Shown: positions 1-8,765, counted from the stretch's first letter. The stretch: DNA of 64,000 nt from an uncultured Flavobacteriaceae bacterium (GCA_947498845.1 CANMLX010000013.1:1-64000); one strand, 5' to 3'. Notes: a model not told the origin generated them from the sequence alone. Numbers and translations: made by a program.

Positions 1-427
1 CGAAGTCGAAGGATCTCCTCCAACAAAACACATACTTTTTTAAAAATGAGATGCTTCGGTCGTGACTCCTTATGCATAACAAAATCTAACACCAAATAAA
101 CTGTAAAATAACCTAACACCTCCCTTACTCCCTCCTTATTAGGAGGGAAACTCTTGCCTTAAAAGATAATGAGGTTTCTCGCTGTGTTACTAATAAAAGA
201 TATGTCTTTCTGTTCAAAAACCCATGTCATCCAGAGCATTTCGAATATATTCGAAGTCGAAGGATCTCCTCCAACAAAACATATACTTTTTTAAAAATGA
301 GATGCTTCGGTCGTGACTCCTTATGCATGACAAAATCTAACACCAAATAAACTGTAAAACAACCTAACACCTCCCTTAATCCCTCCTTATTAGGAGGGAA
401 ACTGTTCTCTTAAAAGATAATGAGGTT
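1..427. repeat. 251-bp-period direct repeat
   Basis: Bases 1-176 and 252-427 are near-identical copies (period 251). Each copy carries a CGAAGTCGAAGGATCTCCTC start, a GAGATGCTTCGGTCGTGAC segment, a CCCTCCTTATTAGGAGGG palindrome and an AAAAGATAATGAGGTTT end. The copies differ at only a few bases. The second one lies inside a unit bounded by TGTCAT (225) and ATGACA (327-332), so the ends are inverted. No reading frame is convincing. It looks like a tandem duplication of a non-coding intergenic element; the array may extend left of the window. Confidence 0.85.
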
Positions 428-437
428 TATTTGATTA

Positions 438-1106
438 TTATAAATCACAATGTTTAATAAGAAGGTTTACTTCTCCATCTGTAAGGGCTTTAGAAGCCCC
501 TTCTGTATCATATAGAATACAGCTAAATGTAGCTTTTATTATTTTGTGTGTATTGTCTTTTGGGAAATCACTAATTTCAATAATTTTAAAGTCACTATCT
601 TTTTGAATTGCAGTTCCAAAATAAGTACACCAAGTTTTTTCATTATCATCAATATATTTTATGGCTGCTCCAGAGAGGTATTCATTCTTATTTGCATAAG
701 GCGCTATTCCATATTCGTATTCTTTAAGTTCAAATACTTTGCCTTTAAGTTCTTCACAGTTTTTAATACAAGTTTTAAAATAATTGATCATTTCTACAGA
801 TACTAATGTTTTTAAATCTTTAGATTCAGCAAACCCCGCCGAACGAATTTGGTGACAATCATTTTTAGGATCACTAGGTAAAACATCATCAACATTCTGA
901 ACGAAAGTTTTATTTTCTCTAGTATGGCTCTTGTCATTATAAGTAAAATCTATTCCATCTATTTTAGCAGTAAAGTAAAAAGTCGGGGCGTTATTTGAGT
1001 TGTCGGTAGTCGTAGTGTCTTGGTTATCGTCATTACTACATGAACTAAGTAATGAGATTATTGAATAAAAAAATAAAATTTTGTAATAAATGGTATATGT
1101 TTTCAT
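438..1106 (-). CDS. hypothetical exported lipoprotein
   Basis: 222 residues. A hydrophobic signal segment ends in SLLSSC, so Cys23 is the probable lipidated residue. It is followed by a low-complexity Asp/Thr/Asn linker (about 24-40), typical of flavobacterial surface lipoproteins. The mature part has four cysteines (two in an FKTCIKNCEEL-like stretch) and a mixed alpha/beta composition; I do not recognise a family. The start is the ATG at 1104-1106, just before the signal peptide. It stands alone: upstream is a 400-base gap, and downstream is the 251-bp repeat. Function unknown. The signal and lipobox are seen; surface location is inferred. Confidence 0.75.
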   Translation of the reverse strand: MKTYTIYYKILFFYSIISLLSSCSNDDNQDTTTTDNSNNAPTFYFTAKIDGIDFTYNDKSHTRENKTFVQNVDDVLPSDPKNDCHQIRSAGFAESKDLKTLVSVEMINYFKTCIKNCEELKGKVFELKEYEYGIAPYANKNEYLSGAAIKYIDDNEKTWCTYFGTAIQKDSDFKIIEISDFPKDNTHKIIKATFSCILYDTEGASKALTDGEVNLLIKHCDL

Positions 1107-1509
1107 TGTTTAAATATTTTATGTATTCCTTTTAGATACGGAAAATCAATCACTAATGGTTGTCTAGAAAACACTAAAATCAACATTTTTTTGCACAATT
1201 TAACATTCTTACAAGTTTCATATAAATCATTAACACAGAAATATGAAATCAATCCGTTTCTGGACACTATTTCCAGAATACTTAACGTTGGCGATTTAAT
1301 TTCGTATAACTATTTTTGACAACTTCGCGTGTCACGCCTTAGCCTGATGTATCGACAAGCTGCAAACCTGTTCGGGATACTCGAACTCACATACACGAAA
1401 AATTTTAATCGTAAATCGTATGACAAGATAATCAACATTAAAAAAGTGTATATAAACTAAAAAACTGCATTAAAACAGAAAGGTTTTTACCTTATAGATC
1501 ATAAAGAAA
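1107..1509. other. intergenic, no gene seen
   Basis: This 400-base gap carries the promoter side of the lipoprotein gene and the 3' side of the dus gene. I see no ORF, RNA or strong hairpin. A TTCGGGATACTCGAAC segment near 1373 is related, in inverted orientation, to CGAGTGTCCCGAA near 9160. Confidence 0.5.
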
Positions 1510-2505
1510 TTAAGTCGTAAACTCGTAGCCTTTAAACGTCTCTAGTACCTCATCAAAAGCAGCAAAAACATCTTTGGAATGGTCGCTAGTTACCATTTTC
1601 ATTCGGTATTCTTTAAAATGGGGAATGCCTTTAAAGTAGTTGGTATAATGGCGTCGGGTTTCAAAAACACCTAAAGTCTCTCCTTTCCAGTCTATAGACA
1701 TTTGTAAGTGGCGGCGTGCTGCTTCTACACGTTCTTCTAAAGAAATAGGCTTTAAATGTTCTCCTGTTTTAAAAAAATGTTTCACTTGTTTAAAAAACCA
1801 AGGGTTTCCAATACTGGCACGTCCAATCATAGCGCCATCTAGCCCAAAACTATCACGCATTAGCGCCGCTTTTTCTGGAGAATCTACATCACCATTTCCA
1901 AATACAGGAATATGCATTCTTGGGTTGTTTTTTACTTCTGCTATGGGTTTCCAATTGGCTTCTCCCTTATACATCTGCGCTCGTGTACGCCCATGAATAG
2001 CAATCGCCTTACAGCCTACATCTTGCATGCGTTCGGCCACCTCAACAATTTTTATAGAATCATGATCCCAACCTAAACGGGTTTTTACAGTCACTGGTAA
2101 GTTGGTGCGTTTTACCATTTCGGCAGTGAGTTTCTCCATTAAACAGATATCTTTTAAAATACCTGCGCCTGCGCCTTTACTTACTACTTTTTTAACAGGG
2201 CACCCAAAATTAATATCGATAATATCTGGTTTAGACGCTTCAACAATGTCTATAGTCTGTAACATACTATCCAGATTAGCACCAAATATCTGGATGCCTA
2301 CGGGACGCTCTTTTTCGTAAATATCCAACTTCATAACGCTTTTAGCAGCATTACGTATAAGCCCTTCGCTAGACACAAACTCGGTATACACCACATCGGC
2401 ACCTTGCTCTTTACATAACGCACGAAAAGGTGGATCGCTTACATCTTCCATTGGCGCTAGCAGCAATGGAAAGTCTGGCAATTCTATGTTGTCTATTTTT
2501 ACCAC
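1510..2505 (-). CDS. dusB: tRNA-dihydrouridine synthase, DusB/NifR3 type
   Basis: 331 residues, the usual length for the family. It is an FMN enzyme that reduces uridines in the tRNA D-loop with NADPH. The N-terminal LLLAPMEDVSDPPFR motif (about 14-28) is the flavin-binding start of the TIM barrel. NFGCPVKKV (99-107) contains the catalytic acid Cys102. KTRLGWD, AIHGRTRAQMYKG and GNGDVDSPEKA are the phosphate- and FMN-binding loops. The C-terminal helical domain (about 255-331) contacts tRNA. It appears monocistronic, with non-coding DNA on both sides. The family call is firm; which Dus subgroup, and so which D-loop uridine it modifies, is less sure. Confidence 0.93.
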   Translation of the reverse strand: MVKIDNIELPDFPLLLAPMEDVSDPPFRALCKEQGADVVYTEFVSSEGLIRNAAKSVMKLDIYEKERPVGIQIFGANLDSMLQTIDIVEASKPDIIDINFGCPVKKVVSKGAGAGILKDICLMEKLTAEMVKRTNLPVTVKTRLGWDHDSIKIVEVAERMQDVGCKAIAIHGRTRAQMYKGEANWKPIAEVKNNPRMHIPVFGNGDVDSPEKAALMRDSFGLDGAMIGRASIGNPWFFKQVKHFFKTGEHLKPISLEERVEAARRHLQMSIDWKGETLGVFETRRHYTNYFKGIPHFKEYRMKMVTSDHSKDVFAAFDEVLETFKGYEFTT

Positions 2506-2720
2506 CTAAGTTGAAATTTGCGGCAAAATTAAGGTTTTTTAGCTTAATTAAACGCGTTCTGCATTTAGAATCAAAAAAATGTCTTTATAAGTTCGAGACA
2601 TCCAATAAAATTTTATCTATGATTCTTAAATCGAAACTCAGGTTAATATGTAAATGGTAGTGATTTATAAGCACGAAAAAAGTATTCTCGATAGTTCTGC
2701 TGAGCTTATCGAAGTACAAA

Positions 2721-2885
2721 TTTTACTCATTTCAAGTTAAAATGAGCTAGTCATTCTCGTTCATTTCATTTTATACATCTTTATTCATGTTTTCCATAGC
2801 CCTGCTATGAAAAACTATCATCGCAGTGTATAAAAAGAAAGCAACTTTGTCTTTTTTATCGCATTTTAACTCATAATTGGTATTA
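2721..2885. repeat. degenerate member of the ATACCAATT palindromic repeat family
   Basis: The right end AATTGGTAT (2875-2883) is the inverted family terminus, and the left arm shares AGTTAAAATG with the complement of the right arm. The centre has a perfect CATAGC-CCT-GCTATG hairpin (about 2795-2809). The right half (2815-2883) aligns, reverse-complemented, with 20508-20600, including GACAAAG, TTCTTTTTATAC and the central CATAG core. The left terminus is eroded, so its boundary is approximate. Confidence 0.6.
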
Positions 2886-2967
2886 CTTTTAAATCAATTG
2901 ATTTCCATTATAATATAGCCACACTATTAATGTGATTATAAAAATTGTAATAGTGCAGATTGGATTT

Positions 2968-3129
2968 ATACCAATTCCCAAATGAATTTACTGAGTTAAA
3001 AAGTGTCTTTAGAAATTCTATCTTCAACATAAAAAAGAACCGTAACTACGGCTATGCTTATTTTTTCTGCCTCGTATAATTCCAAAATCCATCATTTTAC
3101 TTTACAGTATTTTCATTTAAGAATTGGAT
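2968..3129. repeat. 162-bp MITE-like palindromic element, copy 1
   Basis: It begins ATACCAATTCCCAAATGAA and ends with the inverted counterpart TTCATTTAAGAATTGGAT. The middle has an imperfect CCGTAACTACGG / GCTATGC hairpin. It is about 94% identical by eye, in the same orientation, to 13335-13497. It also shares ends, length and the AAGCATAGCC core with 20790-20951 when reverse-complemented. No ORF. It is a non-autonomous dispersed element by appearance. Confidence 0.85.
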
Positions 3130-3586
3130 TTAAATGCCATGGGATTTGTAGGCGAGTGTCAAATGTTTGAAGATGTCGTTGAAAAAGAAATACTGTTTGA
3201 GCAGAATACAACAATAACTCATAGTCACTAGAAATTGTTTAGAAAAAAATGCTTGTAAATAAGACACAAATTAAGTGAGAGTTTATTTCTTTTAGACATC
3301 AAAAACTAATTTGACCGCCGAAAATCTAAGGCTAGACTTTTTTGGGCAATGCAAAAAAGATATGAAAAATAACCTAGCATCATTCTTATTTAAACTAATG
3401 ACTAAACACAACTTTTGGGATTGATCCCCCTTTTATCTGATTATAGCTAAAGCGTTCTAATACGTTTTTATGCCTTATTGCAAAAGACAACTTCCTGCTC
3501 ATTTCGTTTTTTTTAATAAATACCTATACTCTGGAATCGATAAAAGTATCTCGCCAAGACACAAAGTCGCAAAGTGTAATATAGTA

Positions 3587-3659
3587 ATACCAAATAAACT
3601 ATAAAGAAAGAGGAAAAATGAACATGTATTTTGGCGTAATTATATGGATTATTTGGTAT
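3587..3659. repeat. 73-bp palindrome-ended element, short form
   Basis: The ends are ATACCAAATAAAC (3587-3599) and its inverted partner GGATTATTTGGTAT (3646-3659). The last 42 bases (3618-3659) are the reverse complement of 8799-8840 with two mismatches, so the same terminus occurs at a second locus in a 320-bp form. Confidence 0.75.
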
Positions 3660-3970
3660 AATTCTTGTATTCTATTTTTATGACTACTACCTCAATATAA
3701 AACAACATTTCCTATATACTATTCTTAGGCCTTAGCGCATTTACGCAACAACCAAAGCGCAATTGTACACCTTAAACGAAAGAAGTTTTCCAAAATTGGT
3801 TCAATTAATTCTTAGGCGCTCTAAAAAACACAATTATTGGTCTTGATCCCGTAAAATTCACTCGAATTAACAAGATTTAACCTAAATACACAAACTTGTA
3901 AATTAAGAAATACTTCTTATGTTAAAAAGGAATGGTTTAGTTACTGTTTAACGTAAAAAGGGAGTATACC

Positions 3971-4279
3971 CTAAATTTCACCTTTTTCTTTAAGAGCTAA
4001 AAGGTAAGCGTGAACTTCTTCGGTCATGGTTTCGGCATCACTTTGGTAGTCTAGTAAGCCTTTTTTCATGTAGTATCCAAAAGCAAAGTTTTTTGAAAAG
4101 TCCCTAAGATTTATGGCACTGGCATTGTTATTATAGATTTTTAAAACCTTAGTATATTCTTGCTTTACATCTTCAAAATCAAAAAGGTAAAGTGTGTCTT
4201 GGTTATACTTATCAACAAAGTCAAAAACCCCGTCGCCTATCTTTTTTATAAACTGTATGCCCTTTCTTAACTTAGTCAC
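3971..4279 (-). CDS. hypothetical protein, third gene of an overlapping operon
   Basis: 102 residues, predicted soluble and mostly helical, rich in Lys, Asp and Phe/Tyr; no family recognised. The reading frame opens with GTG at 4277-4279, inside the end of the upstream membrane-protein gene (8-nt overlap), so it is probably translated by coupling. The next internal Met is too far in to be a better start. The order 4881 to 3971 is small lipoprotein, membrane protein, then this protein; all three are probably co-expressed. It may be a cytoplasmic partner of the membrane protein, but that is inference from position only. Confidence 0.65.
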   Translation of the reverse strand: MTKLRKGIQFIKKIGDGVFDFVDKYNQDTLYLFDFEDVKQEYTKVLKIYNNNASAINLRDFSKNFAFGYYMKKGLLDYQSDAETMTEEVHAYLLALKEKGEI

Positions 4280-4727
4280 TTTTATGCTTTTTTTTATAAT
4301 AACGGTAAAAATAAAACACCATTAGAAGAAAATTCACCACAAGTATAAGGAAAATTTTTGTATTTGCCTCGTTAAAAGAGGATCTTCTTGTATCAAAAAG
4401 GATCATTAAGGTGGTATAAAAGGTCATACAGGAAGGAATGAGTAGGAAAAACTTATAAGGCTTTCCTTTCGCATCCAAAGCCCAGCCTATCCAACCAATG
4501 GCGGCAAAAATGTGTAATAAGAAAAAATAGATTAACACTTTATATTTGGAATACCCATATACATAACCTGTTTCTGGATCTGTAAGGGCTTTTTCAATAC
4601 CCAAATCTGGCACCCATACTTTTGTAACAAACTGTTTATCTATTATTATATCATGAATAAAAGGCAGCATTGCTATTAACGAAAATAGCAATGCAAAGCC
4701 TAAAGTTTTTAAAATAATTTTAAACAT
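4272..4727 (-). CDS. hypothetical small integral membrane protein
   Basis: About 151 residues. Hydrophobic segments lie near 7-24 (N-terminal), 67-83, 94-111 and 124-141, giving about four membrane spans. The tail is very basic (KKKHKSD). A periplasmic stretch between spans one and two has the pattern DLGIEKALTDPETGYVYGYS. The start is ATG at 4725-4727; a TTG one codon upstream is less likely. The start lies within the last codons of the 53-residue lipoprotein gene (8-nt overlap), and its stop overlaps the next gene by 8 nt. Family unknown. Confidence 0.7.
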   Translation of the reverse strand: MFKIILKTLGFALLFSLIAMLPFIHDIIIDKQFVTKVWVPDLGIEKALTDPETGYVYGYSKYKVLIYFFLLHIFAAIGWIGWALDAKGKPYKFFLLIPSCMTFYTTLMILFDTRRSSFNEANTKIFLILVVNFLLMVFYFYRYYKKKHKSD

Positions 4728-4881
4728 CAACTCCTTTTATATCTCCTTTTTCTATTCCTTGAGAATGGTGATTGTCCATTTGCTCTAATTCTTGATTATC
4801 ATCTTCTAAAGATGTTTCTGTACATGATGTGAAAGTTAATGCTAAAACTGTTAATCCAAAAAAAAATACTCTGTTTTTCAT
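4720..4881 (-). CDS. 53-residue lipoprotein
   Basis: This short gene encodes a signal peptide (MKNRVFFFGLTVLALTFTSC, lipobox Cys20) and a 33-residue acidic tail with a QMDNHHSQGIEKGD stretch. The ATG is at 4879-4881 and the TAA at 4720-4722. It is the first gene of an overlapping operon with the membrane protein. The mature start CTETSLEDDN resembles CTDSDLNEEN of the 50-residue lipoprotein at 39186-39338, which precedes a sensor kinase. I infer a shared micro-lipoprotein type of unknown role. The frame, lipobox and overlap are all visible; expression is inferred. Confidence 0.7.
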   Translation of the reverse strand: MKNRVFFFGLTVLALTFTSCTETSLEDDNQELEQMDNHHSQGIEKGDIKGVDV

Positions 4882-5724
4882 AATAAAAAATTTTAATAGT
4901 TAATAAAGGTTTCCCGTAATCTATTAAAAAATAATTTTATAAGTATTTATGTACAGAACATCTTTTGCTCTAAACCTTAAACATTTGGGTATAATTCACT
5001 TTTGTCGATAAATTTTTAGGTTGTGAGGCAACTTTAGAGATCTTATACCTAAGACTTTGCTAGATACTTAAAACACATTGAGCACATGCAGTGAGATTAA
5101 TCTGCCTGCTGGTAAAGGCAGTTTAAATTATCTATTTTAAATGTATGCTGTGCAACTTTTTAAACAGAGTTTCATCAACAAAAAAAGCCAATATACCCCC
5201 ATATATTGACTTTTCATTTTTTGCTTAACTTTCGTTAATATCCATTTATTTAATATAAAGTTACAAAATTTTATAGTTATAATTATACTTTTTTGTAAAA
5301 TATTTAATTTACTGTAAAAATAATTAACTGTAGACACCAGATGCAGTACTTAAATCAATCCTAAATTTACTATGTAATGTGAGTTCGATATAATAATTGA
5401 ATATCTTAGCTGTAAAGTCTTGATTGTCAATTCGAGTGATTCTGAGGTACGAAGAAATAGTATCGAGAATGATTTAAAAAAGAACTTCTCGATACACTTT
5501 TCTCCTTTGGGTCGAAAAATACTCGAAGCGACACCTCCAAACTATTTAAATAATAGATATTTAATATGCATAGTGTTTAAATCTTATGTCGAACTCACCT
5601 TTAGTTTTTTAGAGCAAACTACCTCGGGGCAAGTCCATGAGGCATTTGCTATAAACATATTTTTAATTTTAAGGTAAGCTTTGGAGTATATTTTAGCTCG
5701 ATCATCGAGTAAATCGTAAAATAA
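4882..5724. other. intergenic, one palindromic element, no gene
   Basis: The 843-base stretch between the micro-lipoprotein operon and the VOC gene has open frames at 5137-5337 and 5420-5677. Their composition (Ile/Lys/Asn-rich, no start context, repeat overlap) does not support coding. A weak CTGCC...GGCAG hairpin lies near 5101-5120. The family-3 repeat occupies 5425-5533. Confidence 0.5.
5425..5533. repeat. 109-bp TGTCANTTCGAG palindromic element
   Basis: The left end TGTCAATTCGAGTGATT (from 5425) is the inverted match of the right end AATACTCGAAGCGACA (ends 5533). Inside, TATCGAGAA and TTCTCGATA form a second inverted pair. It is related to 49009-49123, which has TGTCAGTTCGAG and CGAATTGACA ends and an internal GTATCGAGAA. 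Confidence 0.7.
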
Positions 5725-6258
5725 TTAATCCCAAGCCGAAAGACCTATAATTTCCCCATTAGGCCCTACGAAAAATGTGTATTTGTCACGAGCATAATTT
5801 TCATTTTCTAATGCATATCCTTCTTTTTTCAATTTGTCTCCAATAGGCGTGATGTTATCAACCTTTAACATAAAGTGGTTGTGGTTAGTATTTCCTATGG
5901 GGCCTACTGTATCCCAGAATTCTGGCGCCGTTAGAGAAAGCCCTATTGTTAGGTCATTACTCTTTAGTTTCATGACTAACATTCCTTCAAGTCCTGGGCC
6001 ATGAAGTACCTCGGCCTCAGCTAATTTAAAACCAAGAATCTCACGATATAGTTTCAAGGTTTTCTCAAGTTCTAGTACATGAACACAAATGTATTTTAAG
6101 CCAGTAACTTTTCCCTGAGATATGTTGTCTTTTTTAATAATTGACGAATTGGTTTTCTGAGCGAAACTGGGAGCTGTAGATAGCAATATAATTATTATAA
6201 ATAGGTAAATTGGGTTTGATACGATGTTCTTCTTAATCTTACTAATATTAATTTTCAT
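5725..6258 (-). CDS. exported VOC (glyoxalase-like) protein
   Basis: About 177 residues. An N-terminal signal sequence (about 1-34, ending in ATAPSFAQ-like TAPSFAQ) is followed by one vicinal-oxygen-chelate domain: GLKYICVHVLELEKTLKLYR, then MLVMKLKSND, HNHFMLKVDN and a C-terminal FVGPNGEIIGLSAWD. VOC domains usually bind a divalent metal through His and Glu residues. The His in HNHFML and the Glu in GEIIGL are candidates. ATG 6258 is preferred (6273 is the alternative), because a longer frame back to 6363 would run through the putative operators at 6325-6406. It is divergent from the DUF1080-GH16 genes and shares their control region, so it is probably part of the polysaccharide locus. The substrate is unknown. 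Confidence 0.75.
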   Translation of the reverse strand: MKINISKIKKNIVSNPIYLFIIIILLSTAPSFAQKTNSSIIKKDNISQGKVTGLKYICVHVLELEKTLKLYREILGFKLAEAEVLHGPGLEGMLVMKLKSNDLTIGLSLTAPEFWDTVGPIGNTNHNHFMLKVDNITPIGDKLKKEGYALENENYARDKYTFFVGPNGEIIGLSAWD

Positions 6259-6324
6259 AAATGTAATTTTCATAATTGTTTCTTCGAAATTACAACACTT
6301 CATCATTAAATTAAGCATACTATT

Positions 6325-6406
6325 CCTGTGCAAAAACTGAACACTCAAAATACTTAAAAACAACCCTTAGATCATTATTATCCTGTGTCTGAATAAAAAC
6401 TGAACA
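6325..6406. promoter_or_regulatory. two copies of candidate PUL operator
   Basis: CCTGTGCAAAAACTGAACA (6325-6343) and CTGAATAAAAACTGAACA (6389-6406) lie about 63 bp apart between the divergent VOC and DUF1080 genes. The second is identical over 18 bases to 20141-20158 upstream of susC. Each core reads as a direct repeat of CTGAAY, 11 bases apart. The regulator is not proven; the TPR-HTH protein encoded at 11294-12880 is the local candidate. Confidence 0.6.
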
Positions 6407-6580
6407 ACGCATTTTAGCTTACAAATGAGGGGTTTTAGATAAATTATTGTTGTAATTTTACGTTGATTCATGTCTTCAAGAGTGTTTACTTTATTAAATC
6501 CCTCCTATTAATAAAACTCATTTTCTGTTTAATTTAGAATAAATTTGTAAAGTAATCTGTAGACAATCAAAATAAATGCT

Positions 6581-7474
6581 ATGAAATTTTATATAAATAT
6601 CTTTCTGGTTTTATTGCTTGTGTTTTCTTGTTCTCAATTAAAAAACGAGGAAAAACAAAATATAGAAACAACATATGTGTGGGAAGAATTAATAGATCCA
6701 GATTTAACCCATTGGGATAATTATTTAAGTTACAAACACCAACCTGGTTACGATGGTTCTATACCAAAAGATGAAAAAGGAGAAGAAATTCCACCAATAG
6801 GGTTAAATGATTCTTCATACAATGTATTTACCACCTTTAAGCAGAATGGTGAAACCATAATTAGAAATACAGGTGAATATTACGGATGCTTAATCACAAA
6901 AAAGGATTACGCAAATTACCATTTTCAATTAAAATACAAATGGGGAGATAAAAAATGGGCTTATAGAAAAAACCTGCTTAAAGATTCTGGCATTTTATAT
7001 CACTCCATAGGTCCTATGGGAGTGGAGTACTGGAGGTCATGGATGTTATCTCAAGAATTTCAGATTATGGAAGGTCATACAGGTGATTTTTGGAGTCAGG
7101 CAAATTCAGCAATAGATATAAGAGCCTACAAACCTGAATCTAATTTAGACCCTATGGCTCACGAATCTCAAGACTTTATAACTGTTAGTATGAATAGCCC
7201 ATATAAAAATTACTGTTTACGAAGTGGTAATTATGAAAAACCTCATAAAGAATGGAATACACTCGATCTATACTGTTTTGAAGATAAAAGCCTTCATGTG
7301 GTAAATGGTGAAGTGGTTATGATTTTAAAAAACTCTAGATATATAGATGAGAAAGGACAAGATATACCACTCACTAAAGGAAAAATTCAATTACAAAGCG
7401 AAGCAGCGGAAATATTTTTTAAAGATATTAGAATACGCCAAATCGATTCGCTTACACAACAAAAACTTTTCTAA
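6581..7474 (+). CDS. DUF1080 (3-keto-disaccharide hydrolase-like) lipoprotein
   Basis: 297 residues. The signal peptide ends at LLLVFSC (Cys17). The rest matches the DUF1080 beta-sandwich pattern: WEELIDPDLTHWDNY near the start, then GCLITKKDYANYHFQLKYKWG, GILYHSIGP, EFQIMEGHTGDFW, WNTLDLYCFEDKSLHVVNGE, and a closing GKIQLQSEAAEIFFKDIRI. Family members are concanavalin-like carbohydrate-active proteins; some hydrolyse 3-keto-glycosides. It is followed after 24 bases by the GH16 gene, so the two probably form one transcript. A TAAATTTG (6540-6547) resembles a Bacteroidota -7 box, but the -33 part is weak. Its exact action in agar or porphyran use is inference. Confidence 0.85.
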   Translation: MKFYINIFLVLLLVFSCSQLKNEEKQNIETTYVWEELIDPDLTHWDNYLSYKHQPGYDGSIPKDEKGEEIPPIGLNDSSYNVFTTFKQNGETIIRNTGEYYGCLITKKDYANYHFQLKYKWGDKKWAYRKNLLKDSGILYHSIGPMGVEYWRSWMLSQEFQIMEGHTGDFWSQANSAIDIRAYKPESNLDPMAHESQDFITVSMNSPYKNYCLRSGNYEKPHKEWNTLDLYCFEDKSLHVVNGEVVMILKNSRYIDEKGQDIPLTKGKIQLQSEAAEIFFKDIRIRQIDSLTQQKLF

Positions 7475-7498
7475 ACTAATACTTAAAAAAAATATATT

Positions 7499-8494
7499 AT
7501 GAAAAAGCACTTATTTTTAATTTATACAATTGTTAGCCTATTTATTATTTCATGTTCTTCAAGTTCAAACGATGGGGAAATGAATCAAGAACCTGATCAA
7601 GACAAGCCTGCAAATGATGATGATGATAAAGACGATGACAAAATCGAACCATTTAAGCTTTCAGACTTAGATCCAAATTTACCATCATTCGTTTCAATTG
7701 ATAATACGACACCCGATAATATGCAATGGGTAAAAGTAGAGGCTATGTCTGATGAGTTTGATGCTTGGGATGGAGATAAATGGGAAAATTCTTTTTGGAA
7801 CTATGGCGGGACTCCTGTATGGATGCGGGAAGAAAATTCATTTGTAGAAGATGGAAAGCTTTGTATTAAAGCTACCCTTAATAATGATCCTAATTGGTTT
7901 CAAACAGCTCGTGTACATTCTAAAACGCAAATTAGCTATCCTATGTATACCGAATGTAGTATGAAAACTGCTAAAATCTCTGCATTTAATACCTTTTGGA
8001 TGAACAATGGAGATGCTGAAGATAGGGACGAGATTGATATTGTGGAAAGTAATGCCAACCCTATTCCAGATTGTAGAGATCAATCGAATAAACCAGCAAA
8101 TTTTCCATGGACACCATGGGATTTTCCAACACAAATGAATTCACAGTATTTTATTGCTAAGAACAGTATTGTCGAAAACCGTCATGGTAATTATGATACA
8201 AGAATGCTATCTGATGCAAACCCAAACAAAGGAAAAACTTGGGATGAAGATTATCATGTTGTAGGTGTATGGTGGAAAGACAAGCGAAACATGCAATTTT
8301 ATTTAAATGGAGAACTAGCAGGTAAAGTTACTAGCAGTCAAGATTTTACTAGAACCTTAGAGCTTATTTTTGATTTATGGACAGCAGAACAATGTAATAT
8401 TGGTGGGTTACCACAGAAAGAAGAGTTAAATGATGACTCCATAAACACAATGCGTGTTGATTGGGTTCGTACTTGGAAATTAGAAGCTAAGTAG
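7499..8494 (+). CDS. GH16 family endo-glycanase lipoprotein (agarase/porphyranase-like)
   Basis: 331 residues. The signal ends at FIISC (Cys19). An Asp-rich linker (about 30-50, DDDDKDDDK) links the lipid anchor to the catalytic domain (about 70-331). The GH16 signature DEIDIVES is present: nucleophile Glu178, assisting Asp180 and acid/base Glu183. Supporting features are SDEFDAWDGDKWENSFW at the start, TFWMNNGD just before the motif, YHVVGVWWKD and FYLNGE. A C-terminal RVDWVRTWKL strand closes the sandwich. GH16 enzymes of this kind cut beta-1,4 bonds in agar, porphyran or carrageenan. Next to GH117, agar or porphyran is the best guess; the sequence alone does not settle it. It probably sits on the outer surface. 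Confidence 0.87.
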   Translation: MKKHLFLIYTIVSLFIISCSSSSNDGEMNQEPDQDKPANDDDDKDDDKIEPFKLSDLDPNLPSFVSIDNTTPDNMQWVKVEAMSDEFDAWDGDKWENSFWNYGGTPVWMREENSFVEDGKLCIKATLNNDPNWFQTARVHSKTQISYPMYTECSMKTAKISAFNTFWMNNGDAEDRDEIDIVESNANPIPDCRDQSNKPANFPWTPWDFPTQMNSQYFIAKNSIVENRHGNYDTRMLSDANPNKGKTWDEDYHVVGVWWKDKRNMQFYLNGELAGKVTSSQDFTRTLELIFDLWTAEQCNIGGLPQKEELNDDSINTMRVDWVRTWKLEAK

Positions 8495-8733
8495 TTTTAG
8501 AGAAAGCATAAAAACTTGAAATAATTATTTATTATTTAGTTTCTCATAAGAAGACAAATAAATCTTGAACCAGAATATTTTTCTGTGATTATGGTTAATA
8601 AAGTTATAGAAACTATACTCAAGCGATATGTCTCTAATTAGAGAATTGATAATCAAAAACATATTAATACAAAAAAACGAATGGCACTTATTTGAGTTTT
8701 TAAATAAGTTAGTTTAGTTAGTTTAGTTTTATT

Positions 8734-8765
8734 AGGGTATGTGTAGTTAACATACCCTTTTTTTA
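8734..8765 (+). terminator. rho-independent terminator after GH16
   Basis: AGGGTATGT (8734-8742) pairs with ACATACCCT (8750-8758) across a 7-base loop, followed by a T-run. It lies 240 bases after the GH16 stop, so it probably ends the DUF1080-GH16 transcript. Confidence 0.85.

Larger units (their letters stand above)
2506..3970. other. 1.46-kb gene-free region rich in palindromic repeats
   Basis: No gene is supported. The region holds three repeat elements listed separately (about 2721-2885, 2968-3129, 3587-3659). It also has a copy of the dispersed motif TTCTTAAATCGAAA at 2623-2644 and a CTCGATAGTTCTGCTGAGC-type segment near 2692. A 31-codon open stretch starts at ATG 3138 (MGFVGECQMF...) but has no recognisable product. 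The stretch looks like accumulated mobile-repeat debris. Confidence 0.6.

Noticed and set aside
2506..3970. Insertion sequence with transposase
   Set aside because: No transposase-like frame in this gap or anywhere in the window; the repeats are non-autonomous at best.
5137..5337. 66-codon minus-strand open frame
   Set aside because: Ile/Lys/Asn-rich composition, no family features, no neighbour context; looks like chance in AT-rich DNA.
5420..5677. 85-codon plus-strand open frame
   Set aside because: It is largely the palindromic repeat at 5425-5533 translated; no domain.
6259..6363. N-terminal extension of the VOC gene to 6363
   Set aside because: The extension precedes a proper signal peptide and would place coding sequence over a candidate operator; ATG 6258 is better.
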